A stretch of DNA of 64,000 nucleotides. Origin: VXNE01 sp963668365. GTDB lineage: Bacteria; Pseudomonadota; Gammaproteobacteria; Pseudomonadales; Azotimanducaceae. This document shows positions 51,685-61,377 of the stretch, piece after piece. The notes under the pieces are model-generated. The model ran no database searches. It saw only the letters and a list, made by a program, of their open reading frames with translations, and had not been told where the DNA came from. The position numbers and the translations under genes are program-made. The first letter of the stretch is position 1, and every line of letters begins with the position of its first letter. The stretch spans positions 3,286,001-3,350,000 of the forward strand of contig OY764266.1 of the NCBI GenBank assembly GCA_963668365.1. Reading direction: 5' to 3'.

Positions 51685-52004
51685 CGCGTTACCTCCTTCA
51701 TCCTCTTCCTTGCCGTATCGAGCGCACGCCCCGGCGTCTTGCGAGACTTTTTGGCAAAGACGTGCAGCACCACCACGCGCCTGCCGGTTGCCGTGACGTA
51801 GATTCCCCGGGCAATGCCCCCTTGGGCCTTTGCCCGCAGTTCCCACGGTTTGCCGTCGAGATGTCTGACGTGCGGTGCCCGGAGTTGCTCCAAGCCCACC
51901 TCCTCGATCAGCTCAAGCAAACGGACCAGCCGGGCGCGAAGTGCGACCGGCAGGGAATCGATCTCGGCGTCAACGGCCGCGACGGTTTCGACCGTCCACT
52001 GCAT
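51681..52004 (-). CDS. RelE/HigB-like toxin (phage-derived Gp49-type)
   Basis: A 107-residue toxin from the ATG at 52004 (MQWTVETVAAVDAEIDSLP). The middle LLELIEEVGLEQLRAPHVRH and KPWELRAKAQGGIARGIYVT and the C-terminus VVVLHVFAKKSRKTPGRALD and ARKRMKEV are the standard blocks of this RelE-fold family, in which ELR and the Phe-x-Lys-Lys segment are nearly invariant. It would be a ribosome-dependent mRNase. The frame extends to 52046, but those codons overlap the promoter. Confidence 0.92.
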   Translation of the reverse strand: MQWTVETVAAVDAEIDSLPVALRARLVRLLELIEEVGLEQLRAPHVRHLDGKPWELRAKAQGGIARGIYVTATGRRVVVLHVFAKKSRKTPGRALDTARKRMKEVTR

Positions 52005-52011
52005 GCTCTCT

Positions 52012-52040
52012 TGTATAGCGTATCCGCTATAAAGCGTCAA
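52012..52040 (-). promoter_or_regulatory. Promoter/operator of the RelE/XRE toxin-antitoxin operon
   Basis: On the minus strand TTGACG (complement of 52035-52040) and TATACA (complement of 52012-52017) are exactly 17 bases apart. The inverted repeat TATAGCG-N4-CGCTATA (52014-52031) covers the spacer and part of the -10, as expected for autoregulation. Confidence 0.7.
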
Positions 52041-52225
52041 CTGCACTCCGCCCGAGGCCGGGGCATGCTACCCCGAGCCCGCGACATCCCGAGCAAAACC
52101 GCATCGTCGGCAATGGAAACCAGTCGGGAGACATTCCGCCATCTGGCCGAACGGGTGTGCAGACAAGGCAAGTCCTTTAGTCTCCACCCCCCAACATCCC
52201 CGCAATCAGCAGCCCTGACGACCCC

Positions 52226-52786
52226 ATGGAACACGACCAGAACTTTGCCGGCACGATCAAACGAACCGCCGCAGAATCCACCATTGCCTGGAACTCTGAT
52301 CCCTCCCCCCTACGCCAACGCCCCAACATCGTCCTAATCGTCCTGGACGATGTAGGCTACGCCGAATTCGGCTGCTACGGCTCCGACATCCAAACCCCCG
52401 CCCTCGACAGCCTCGCCGCCGACGGCTTGCGCTACGCCAACTTCCACGTCACCCCTCTCTGCTCGCCGACCCGCACCTGCCTGCTCACCGGCCGCAACCA
52501 TCACAGCGTCGGCATGGGGCGGGTGGCGGAGATGGTCAACGGCTTTCCCAACACCCGCGGATTCGCCGCCCGCGAGGCGGCCAATCTGGCCGAGATGCTG
52601 CGTCCGCACGGATACCAGACCCTCGCGGCGGGCAAGTGGCACTTGGGGTCCATCCACGAGACCAGTCCCGCCGGCCCTTACGACCACTGGCCGCTGCAGC
52701 GGGGCTTCGACCGCTTCCACGGCTTCATGCCGGGCGAGACGAACCAGTGGAACCCGGAACTGATCACCGGGAACGAGCGGGTCTAG
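52226..52786 (+). pseudogene. Arylsulfatase, 5' copy (first 186 codons)
   Basis: Nearly identical at the protein level to residues 1-186 of the sulfatase at 58908: RPNIVLIVLDDVGYAEFGCY with the metal-binding Asp pair, and PLCSPTRTCLLTGRNH with the formylglycine signature CSPTR. The match ends at ITGNERV, where a TAG follows. About 560 residues, including the rest of the active site, are missing. It is not expected to be active. Together with 58908-59470 it forms a direct repeat around the TPR/helicase module. Confidence 0.92.
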
Positions 52787-52793
52787 CCGCGCT

Positions 52794-53246
52794 ATGGCGG
52801 ACGCACCGACCGCCCATTCCCGCGCGCCACAGCAATTTCGCGTGTCGCCAAACACTGGCGTGACGTACACTCGGAATCCAAACCGCAACCCAGCCACGGA
52901 TTCTCGGATGGACTTCGCTAACACCGCGCTGTCGGCCCTGATGACAACCATGCCCCCAGACCAAGTGGCTGCGGCCGAGTGGGCGAATCTCTGCTTGGAG
53001 GAACGCGTTGCTGCACCACGGCAAGAGGTCTACGAGACCCGTATGGATCGTCCCGCCGAGTGGCTTGATTGGCATGAGGCTCACCTTCGATACGTCCAGC
53101 AAGACGTGCGTCGCCGCCATCCCCTGAGCGCTGCCTTTGAAGCTGGCGATGCGCTCACTCCGCACATTGAAGCCAACCAAGAGCTCTACCGTGTCGAGCG
53201 CATAGACGCCCTGCTGAACGACTACGCGCCGGAGCATTCAGCGTAG
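52794..53246 (+). CDS. Unrecognised protein, first open frame of the TPR/helicase module
   Basis: A 150-codon frame with no recognised domain. The coding character is good from about codon 39 (MDFANTALSALMTTMPPDQV), and helices such as WLDWHEAHLRYVQQDVRRRH are predicted; the first 38 codons may be non-coding junction sequence. Its stop is at 53244-53246, but the next frame is already open and protein-like from about 53230 (SVDQLRRWISNRDADRTAG), so this and the following frame may be one gene with a frameshift. No function can be given. Confidence 0.4.
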   Translation: MADAPTAHSRAPQQFRVSPNTGVTYTRNPNRNPATDSRMDFANTALSALMTTMPPDQVAAAEWANLCLEERVAAPRQEVYETRMDRPAEWLDWHEAHLRYVQQDVRRRHPLSAAFEAGDALTPHIEANQELYRVERIDALLNDYAPEHSA

Positions 53247-53317
53247 ACCAACTCCGCCGGTGGATCTCGAACCGAGATGCTGACCGCACCGCAGGTCCGC
53301 CGGCCGCAGGTGCTTCC

Positions 53318-53866
53318 TTGCCTACCGATGCCACGCTGGCAGACTTTACGAGGTTCCTTAACCGCCAGTTCGCTGACGGGCGACCTCGTTTCGTCGCGTT
53401 CGCCGCCGAGTTCCCCGATTTGGAGCTCCAAGCCGACTGGCCCCGAGTGATATGCGAGCGATGCGGACTCGCGCACCACTTCACCGGTACGACAGTCACG
53501 TTGGCACTGTTTAGGTACACCGTGCGAGAAGTCCTGGACGCCTACAGGGATACCGAACCAAGCGCCACGGTGTTCGCCACTCCGACGGTGTTGGACCTTC
53601 CGATGTCGAATGTGTACTTCAGCGCGCCGAAGTTCTCGAACGTCGGCCATGCCGTGGGACTCGCGCCAAGGTCGGATTGCACCCATCTGACAGCGGAGCT
53701 CATCCATGCGAGGATGGATTACCGGCCCGAGCATTGGGTCGCGGTAGGCACAGTGAGCGAGGGAGAGTTGTACGCTTCGGATATTAGGCAACTTAGGGAC
53801 ACGCATCTGCAGTGCCTCCGGCGCACTCCCGGCAATGCCGATTACGGGTCCGATTGCGTGGCATAG
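53318..53866 (+). CDS. Unrecognised protein, second open frame of the TPR/helicase module
   Basis: 182 codons from a TTG at 53318; the frame is protein-like upstream to about 53230, so the true start is unclear. Distinctive segments are FADGRPRFVAFAAEFPDLEL, CERCGLAHHFTGTTVTLALF and VLDLPMSNVYFSAPKFSNVG and HARMDYRPEHWVAVGT. I do not recognise a family. It stops at 53864-53866, and the TPR gene starts in the same frame three bases later, so it could be a separate cistron or the middle part of one larger broken gene. Confidence 0.45.
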   Translation: MPTDATLADFTRFLNRQFADGRPRFVAFAAEFPDLELQADWPRVICERCGLAHHFTGTTVTLALFRYTVREVLDAYRDTEPSATVFATPTVLDLPMSNVYFSAPKFSNVGHAVGLAPRSDCTHLTAELIHARMDYRPEHWVAVGTVSEGELYASDIRQLRDTHLQCLRRTPGNADYGSDCVA

Positions 53867-53869
53867 CCG

Positions 53870-55958
53870 ATGGTTGCCAGAGAAGATCGCCAACCGAACC
53901 ATGCCTTCGTTGCTTGGGCTGACGCTCTGTTGTCCAACGCCTCCTCAGCCGTCTCGGATATCTTGGAGGGACGGGGAATACGCGGCGCATTGCAGCTCGC
54001 CGAACCGGGCGACTTTTTATCGGACCTCCTCGCTCAGCCGTCGTTGCGCACTCGCCGTGATGCGCTGGTGGAGGTGATCGACCGTGCGCTAATCGAGTGG
54101 ATGGAGGAACGCATCGCCTGGGCACCGGATCGAGTAGCTCGTTTCGGTACGCGGGCGTATGTGGCCCAGTTCTCCGACGCGTTGGCTGCGGTCACACGTC
54201 TGCCCTTGTCGTCATCCCCGATGCGCCTGATCGCCGATGTGGGAACGTGGGACAACCGGTTTCGAAGCATGCGCTGGCCCGACGACGTCGACCTCCTTCG
54301 GCAGTTCGACCTCGCCTTGGCGCAGCATCAGGGCGACGAGCGGCTAGCATCGAGGTGGTTCGCCTCATGCGACGAGGCGGCATGGGCCGGTCCATATTGG
54401 CGAGATGGTCTCGGCATCGCGCTGCTCGGACTCCGCAAGATTCCCGACCCGACCAATGCACAGCCCGAACGACTGGTCGCTACGGCGTTGGCTAGGTTCG
54501 CCGCTCTGTCGTCGCAGCGCAGGACGGATTCCCCCGAACTGCGAGAAGAGTTCCGGCGCCACGTCTCGACCCTGGCTGTCCTGTATCCCCGACACCATAG
54601 TCGTTGGAAGGAAACCTGGGCGAGCGCCTTGGCGAGTCTCCACGGGTTCCGGCACCACCGGTCAGTGGCCCAATACGACTGGCTCCGTCCGGCCCTTCCT
54701 CGCCAATGTTTCCCGGACATTGATTCCGACCGCAACGTGCCTGCTCGAAGAAACTGGGCGCGGGCCGGTCGAGGGCCCCACATCCTTGCCGCCAAGAGCA
54801 GAACTCGACGCGGTGGTTCGCGCCGGGGACGAATCCCAAACCCTAGACGGTGCCCTATGGAGCCGGGCGCATAGCCTGCTCAGCAGACATTGGGCCTACG
54901 CTCGGTACACGCACTACAGCCACTATGCAGTTCGCACGACCCACAACTTATGCGACAGACTACTCCGCAAACACCCATCGGATGCTCAGCTAGCAGAGAT
55001 TCACCGTTGGACGCTTCAGGCCTTGCAGGCCGAGAATGGCAATGCGTACATCTGGGACCTATGGGCCAAGGTTCTTGCGGCCGCCGGTGCAAACGAGACC
55101 TCCCTCGACGTCAGATGGGAGGCAGTGCGGCGGTTTCCCGACAGCTTGGTGACGAGGATGGCGATGATCGTCGCGCTCGCAGGCAATGGACGGCTCGAAT
55201 TGGCGGAACATCTCTTCCATGAGACTGCACAGGATTTCCCCAACGAGGTGATCGAACCACGTCTGCTTCAAGCAGAACAATGGAACGAAACTGCATCCGA
55301 GATGAAGATGCACCGTCCCCAAGATCCGCTAGTCGCGCAGCTTCGGAGAGTCATCGCCGACGAGCAGTTTTTCCGCGGGATGGAAGGCAAATGCCCTTCG
55401 ATAGGGTCGCAGTTAGAGCCGCAAATGCGCTCTGTTCTTGAGTCGCTGAGAAACCGCGCCGTGCTCTTGCAGCGCTACTTCGCGCCACCGAGCGAAGTCG
55501 CGATTGCCAGCGAAACCCCGGAGCCAGAATCGCCGACCTCGGAGCTTGAATTGGTAGTAGCCTACCGGAAGAGCCAATGGCCGCAACTAGGCGATCAGAG
55601 CCTAGATTTATGGCTCAATGCGCGACCGTCATCCTACAGTGTGCGGCTGCTGGCATTGGCGAGAGGCATCAACGGACACGGACCCGACCCAGAAGAGTTC
55701 TCGCGAGTGCAATCTGCGTTTCCTCAACATCACAATTGGAACCAGTGGCTCGGTTACGCGTTCGCTGCTCGCCATGAGCGCAAGAAGCTTCGGCAGGAAG
55801 CCCGAGATCAGGGGTTTTGGGAAGGTCGGTTGAGCGCCGTCTACCCGGATCTTAATGTGCCTTACAGCAGATTCGCAGTGGCCGAGCCGGAACCGTTGCG
55901 CCGGCTGTTTGAAGATGTCGCTCTGGCCAACGCCGGTGCTGGGCTCCCTCAGTTCTGA
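53870..55958 (+). pseudogene. TPR-type helical-repeat protein, one frameshift
   Basis: The N-terminal part (53870 to about 54740) reads AWADALLSNASSAVSDILEG ... FRRHVSTLAVLYPRHHSRWK. The C-terminal part, in the next frame from about 54700, reads LPPRAELDAVVRAGDESQTL ... and has TPR-like helices (LCDRLLRKHPSDAQLAEIHR, WDLWAKVLAAAGANETSLDV, MAMIVALAGNGRLELAEHLF). One surplus base near 54700-54790 separates them; joined, the protein has about 695 residues. The repeats suggest a scaffold or sensor. It is convergent with the helicase gene and shares with it the interval between the two sulfatase 5' copies. Whether the shift is real cannot be told. Confidence 0.6.
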
Positions 55959-56013
55959 TATCCGCGTTCTGTCGCCGGGCGACAGCTAGGCGGGCGAGGC
56001 CGCGCGCACCCAG

Positions 56014-58643
56014 CTACCTGTCGTCAGGACATGCGCCGCTTTCAGCTTGGTCAACATACTGTTCTGTCGTTGGGTCCCAAAGAGCGTAGCTCCACGCATC
56101 TGCTTCAGCAGATGGTTCAACATATTTGGCCGCCACCCACCGTTTCGATGGGCGTTGACCTGGTTTGGGTGGCGTGGCGATCTGATACATCAGAGCGTCA
56201 TTCATGATCGTAGGCTGGATGACTTCCACCTCTACAGCCATCTGTCCAGCTTGTTGAAAACACACGCGCGACCCAACCTCAAACACATGCATAAGGTCGG
56301 CAGGTGGTTCCTCGGCAATCTGCTCGGTCGCATCTGTGGCAGCAAACCCCGACCGCACCTCACGAATGGTATCCACGACAGAATGCGTGACCTCATCCTC
56401 TTCCTCATCGCCCTCGACGGCGGCGAGTAGCCGATCAAGAAGCTCGTCGAAGTGAAGAAACAGTCGTTCAGTTAACCGGAGACTGCCATAGGTCTCGTCG
56501 TAGATCGCTATGCAGTCACCGCGAAGGCCACCCCCTTCAAGACTGCGTATCGTTATGTTGGTTGCGGCCGCACTAATGTCCCGAGGAGCGATGCTGTACT
56601 CGCGCACAAAAACTTCGCGCAATCTGTCTGCGAACGTTCGCTTCACCGTGCCTCGCTTGAATACGTCGCTCATGGTGCACAGCACAATTCCCGTCGTGCG
56701 AAAGTTCCGCATTCGAGCGCGCATGTTCGGGTTCTTTTGCTGAAGGTCCTTATACGTGCGGACCTCTCCCGAGCGCCCGTCCACGTACCCCTCTACTCTT
56801 TGGGTAACTTGCATGAGACATTCGGCAAGAAACCCGTGGTCGTTCCGAACGAAATGCCCCTCCTGGATGTCCGTTGGCGCGATCCCAGCATTGATCCAGG
56901 TAGTGATTCTAGGTCGCGTTTGTCGACTCCGGGCGAGGTTGGTCTCACTCGAATAAACGACTCGAACGAACTTGCGTGCCATGCGGTCACTTCGTATGCC
57001 CGCGTCAGATGAAGGTATGTAGCACCCGGATAACACTCCCTCAGGGCTTGCTGCTGGCTGACTTCACCGATTGGGTCCGAATTTGCATGAACCTTGATCT
57101 GGAAGTTCGTTTCGCCGACGTTCCGAAGTGGGTAGCCATACTGCGGTGAGTCGCCGCCCAGAGCAGCGATGGCATCGAATTCGGGCGGACGGCTTCCACC
57201 CGGGCGGGCCGCTGCGTGAATGTCACCGAAACCCGAGGGCCAATGAGCTCTTGTAGGAGTTCGGCTTGGCGCTCCAATCGATTCCAGTTCGTCCGCCAAG
57301 CAGCGACCGTGAGCGAACTGCATGAACCGGTTGTCCAAGTACAAATAGGATGGCTCCACGGACATGTCGTGGTACTCACGAAAAGATGTCCCGTACCGCG
57401 CGAACGAATCCTTGCCGCCAACGATGACGAACGCTCCCGGGGCGGTTCTGCCGATGCGTCCCAGCCGTTGTCGATAGGCCTTACGCGACTCGGGAACGCC
57501 GATGTTGAAGCCAACACGTAGATGTGGGATGTCGATGCCAAGTTCGAGAGCCGATGTCGACACAACTCCCCTAAGACTGCCGCTTTGCAACCTTTGCTCT
57601 ATTCTCGTCCGGTCTTCGGCGTCGTAGCCCGCCCGATATGGAAGAACGTCGGCATGCTCGATACGCGCCTCGCGATTTTCCTTTTTCGATCTGTCGCTCG
57701 CCATTGCTAGGCCTTCGACTCCTTTGCGCGAGTCTAGGAAAGTGATGAACCCTCCCTCCCGCCCTTTCGATAAGACCTGCTCATGCAATGACCTGGCGAC
57801 CGCAGTTTCTTCCCCAAGAGGACACTCGACATGGGCGATCAGGCGCTCATATTCCGGAGCGCCATCGTCTCTATGGTCGACCACAGCGAACTTGGCCCCT
57901 GTGAGCAGTTTCAGATGCTCGCCAGGATTCTTGATCGTGGCAGTCGCAGCAATGAGCTGCAGTGGTGTCGCGTCGCGTCCCCCGAGCAGATGATTGCGCG
58001 CTGTCATGAGACGGCGTACAAGAAAAGCAAAGTTACTTCCGAAGACTCCTTCAAGGATGTGTGCTTCGTCCATCACGAGTGTCGACAGAGACCGCACGAA
58101 TTCACGGACGGCAGGCAACGACAGACGCGACATTAGCCATGCGTGGCACACGTCCGGTGTCATTGCCACAATGCGAGCGCGTTGCAGTATTTCTTCTCGC
58201 GCCTTTATGGGGACGGATCCATCCACTCGCCCGACATGGCGGGGGTCGATTTCAAGTCCATTCGCCATCTGCTCCCAGCCAAGCAGCTGGTCCGCCGCCA
58301 GCGCCTTGAGTGGATAAAACACCAAGACTCGACTTTCCGGGTGTAGCAGCGTGTTGTGGAAAGCCAAGGATCGGAACACCAGGCTCTTACCAGATGCGGT
58401 ACCAGTGGAAACAACCACGTTCTCACCGCGTCCCAACAAGTTGAGCGCTTGGGTTTGGTGCGCCCAAAGCGGGTCTTTGTTACCGCTTGATGTTTTGAAC
58501 CGCCTATGGAGATACAACCCGACACGCGAGTCGAACAAGAAACGCGGGATAGCCCCGGATCGAGCGCTCCGACCCGGCATCGTGAACTGTTCGACGACGG
58601 AATAGTCTCCTCCATCGAGGAGCCTTTGAACTGCGTCGTACAT
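56014..58643 (-). pseudogene. DEAD/DEAH-box helicase (YprA/MrfA-like), one frameshift
   Basis: The first ~555 codons (58643 to about 56985) have SF2 motifs: Walker A VVSTGTASGKSLVFRSLAFH, VLVFYPLKALAADQLLGWEQ, DEAH-type TLVMDEAHILEGVFG, LIAATATI, VVSTSALELGIDIPHLRVGF and QRLGRIGRTAPGAFVIVGGK. Near 56980 the frame must shift to continue with RKFVRVVYSSETNLARSRQT and a C-terminal region that includes IYDETYGSLRLTERLF, resembling DUF1998-type tails. Restored, it has about 876 residues. Relatives are repair or defence helicases (MrfA, DISARM DrmA-like). It faces the TPR gene. One lost base is the only defect seen, so an assembly error is possible. Confidence 0.75.
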
Positions 58644-58907
58644 GTCTTCTCTCCCCAGCCAAGGAATTGGCGACTAACGAGCACATCAACATCACATGAT
58701 GGTTGAGGTATCCCCACTCTTGGCCAGCGCACTCGCCTGCGCCGTGCTCATAGGGGCTGACAACTCGACAGTCTGACCGGCCAAGCGCCACTGACATGAT
58801 AAGGTGCGATACTTTTGCATGTCCAAAGTGCTGCGATGGATAGGGCCTAGCCGGCGGGCGATAGTCTTCAATCGTTACGCGTCTTAATCTCAACAGCCCA
58901 AACACCC

Positions 58908-61151
58908 ATGGAACACGACCGAAACTTCACCGGCACCATCAACCGCACCGCCGCAGAATCAACGATCTCCTGGGCCTCGGAACCCACCCAAATGACCCGG
59001 CGACCCAACATCGTCCTGATCGTCCTGGACGACGTAGGCTACGCCGAATTCGGCTGCTACGGCTCCGACATCCAAACCCCCGCCCTCGACAGCCTCGCCG
59101 CAGACGGCCTTCGCTACGCGAACTTCCACGTCACCCCTCTCTGCTCGCCAACCCGAACCTGCCTGCTCACCGGCCGCAACCATCACAGCGTCGGCATGGG
59201 CCGGGTGGCGGAGATGGTCAATGGTTTCCCCAACACCCGGGGATTCGCCGCCCGCGAGGCGGCCAACCTGGCCGAGATGCTGCGTCCGCACGGATACCAG
59301 ACCCTCGCGGCGGGCAAGTGGCACCTCGGGTCCATCCACGAGACCAGTCCCGCCGGTCCCTACGACCACTGGCCGCTGCAGCGGGGCTTCGACCGCTTCC
59401 ACGGCTTCATGCCGGGCGAGACGAACCAGTGGAACCCGGAACTGATCACCGGGAACGAGCGCGTCGAAGCGCCGAACCGCGAGGGCTACCACCTGTCGGA
59501 AGACATCGTGGACCAGTCCTGCAAGTGGCTGCGGCAGTTGGTGTCCGCAGACCCGGACCGGCCGTTCTTCCTCTACGCCGCGTTCGCTGCGGGCCACTCG
59601 CCCCACCATGTGCCCGCCCCCTACATCAACAAGTACAAGGGCAAATTCGATGACGGCTGGGACAAGGCCCGAGAGCGGATCCGCGAGCGTCAGAAAAAAT
59701 CCGGCCTGCTGCCCGAAGACCAGCGCCTCGCGCCCCGGAATCCGGGCGTGCAGGTCTGGGACGAACTCGATGACGACGAGAAACGCCTTGCCGCCAGGCT
59801 GATGGAGGTCTACGCGGGATTCCTCGACCACGCCGACGCACAGATCGCTCGGCTGCTGGCTCAACTCGATGGCCTCGGCAAACGCGACGACACTATCGTG
59901 ATCGCCATTTCCGACAACGGCGCGAGTCCCCTGGGCGGTCCCCACGGGACGTACGACCATCAGCGCAGCAGGATAGGACTCCGCCCCAGCGTCGAGGAGA
60001 ACCTGGCGCGGTTCGACGACATGGGCGGGCCGCTCACCTACAACCACTACCCGTTCGGCTGGGCCATGGCCGGCAACACGCCGTTCAAGCGCTACAAGGG
60101 CCACACCTACGGCGGCGGCGTGCGCGCTCCGCTACTCATTCGCTGGCCCGAAGGGATTCACGCGAAGGGCGAGACCCGCCGGCAGTTCTACCATGCGGTC
60201 GACGTCGCGCCCACGCTGGTGGACGTGCTCGGAATGCCCCTGCCCGCGCAGGTCAACGGCGTGGAGCAGATTCCCCTGCACGGGGTGTCCATGGCCCATA
60301 CCTTCAACGACAACGAGGCGGATACGCGCAAGACCGTCCAGTACTTCGAGATGGTCGGGCACAGGGGCATCTGGCGCGAAGGCTGGAAGGCGGTCACCTT
60401 CCACGAGCGGGGGGTGGATTTCGACTCGGACGTCTGGGAACTCTACAACCTGGACGAGGACCTGGCGGAAATCGACGACCTGGCCGAGCGTCATCCGGAA
60501 AAGCTCGCGGAACTCAAGGACCTCTGGTGGCGGGAGGCCGGGCGCTACGGCGTGCTTCCCCTGGACGACATCAGCCGGCGGTCAAGCGTCGGCTGGTGGC
60601 CCGAGCCGAAGGACCGCTGGGTGCTATACCAGGACGCGGTGCTGCCGCACCACTTCAAGACCGGACCCCGGGTGCGGGGCGTGTCCCATCGGATCACCGC
60701 CCGGATCGAACGCGAATCCGCAGAGCAGGACGGCGCCATCATCGCCGACGGCGGCCGGTTCGGCGGCTGGAGCGTGTTCATCCGGGGAAATCGGCTGCAC
60801 TACACGACCAACAACTTCGGGGAACGGTGCCGCATCTCCTCCCCCGCCGCCATCCCGCCCGGCGCCGTGACGCTGCGGGCGGATGTGGTGCGAACCGGCG
60901 ACGACGAGGGACGCGTGCGGTTCTACGTCGACGACGAGCCTGCGGGGGAAGGCGTGCTGTCGCCGTTCCGCCAGTACAACTTCGTCAATGAACCCCTCGA
61001 TGTCGGCCGGGACAGCCAGACGCCCGTCGACGATCTCTACGAGTCGCCATTTGTCTTCCAGGGGACGATCATTGACGTCGTGATCGAGGCGTTCGGCGAA
61101 GAGGTGATGGATTACGAGGTCCTGCTGGAGGAGCTGATGGCGAGCCAGTAG
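58908..61151 (+). CDS. Arylsulfatase (complete)
   Basis: A 747-residue sulfatase. PNIVLIVLDDVGYAEFGCYG supplies the metal-binding Asp pair, PLCSPTRTCLLTGRNH the CxPxR site whose Cys becomes formylglycine, AAGKWHLG the conserved Lys/His, and AISDNGASPLGGPHG the second metal-ligand DN. The C-terminal ~150 residues form a beta domain seen in long arylsulfatases of this type. No signal peptide is visible, so it may act in the cytoplasm or use another export route. An anaerobic or aerobic formylglycine-generating enzyme is needed but not in the window. The first 186 codons are duplicated at 52226. Confidence 0.95.
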   Translation: MEHDRNFTGTINRTAAESTISWASEPTQMTRRPNIVLIVLDDVGYAEFGCYGSDIQTPALDSLAADGLRYANFHVTPLCSPTRTCLLTGRNHHSVGMGRVAEMVNGFPNTRGFAAREAANLAEMLRPHGYQTLAAGKWHLGSIHETSPAGPYDHWPLQRGFDRFHGFMPGETNQWNPELITGNERVEAPNREGYHLSEDIVDQSCKWLRQLVSADPDRPFFLYAAFAAGHSPHHVPAPYINKYKGKFDDGWDKARERIRERQKKSGLLPEDQRLAPRNPGVQVWDELDDDEKRLAARLMEVYAGFLDHADAQIARLLAQLDGLGKRDDTIVIAISDNGASPLGGPHGTYDHQRSRIGLRPSVEENLARFDDMGGPLTYNHYPFGWAMAGNTPFKRYKGHTYGGGVRAPLLIRWPEGIHAKGETRRQFYHAVDVAPTLVDVLGMPLPAQVNGVEQIPLHGVSMAHTFNDNEADTRKTVQYFEMVGHRGIWREGWKAVTFHERGVDFDSDVWELYNLDEDLAEIDDLAERHPEKLAELKDLWWREAGRYGVLPLDDISRRSSVGWWPEPKDRWVLYQDAVLPHHFKTGPRVRGVSHRITARIERESAEQDGAIIADGGRFGGWSVFIRGNRLHYTTNNFGERCRISSPAAIPPGAVTLRADVVRTGDDEGRVRFYVDDEPAGEGVLSPFRQYNFVNEPLDVGRDSQTPVDDLYESPFVFQGTIIDVVIEAFGEEVMDYEVLLEELMASQ

Positions 61152-61377
61152 GGGTCGCGGGTTACGAGGATCGCAAAGCGTGTCTCCCCGATAGTACATC
61201 CGTTACTTTACGCCGATATTCGAAATCGGGAATGCGTTGATGCCAGAGACATCGGCCCATTCGCGAGTTCTTTCAATCGCCTCAACGCCCGACCAGAAGC
61301 AAAGGTGACGTAGTGCCGGGCAACTGGAGACAATATAAACTCACGTCTCTAAACGATTGAAAAAAGGAACGTAAAGC

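Noticed and set aside
52226..52786. Short sulfatase copy as a functional small enzyme
   Set aside because: It ends before the second metal-ligand region and lacks three quarters of the fold.
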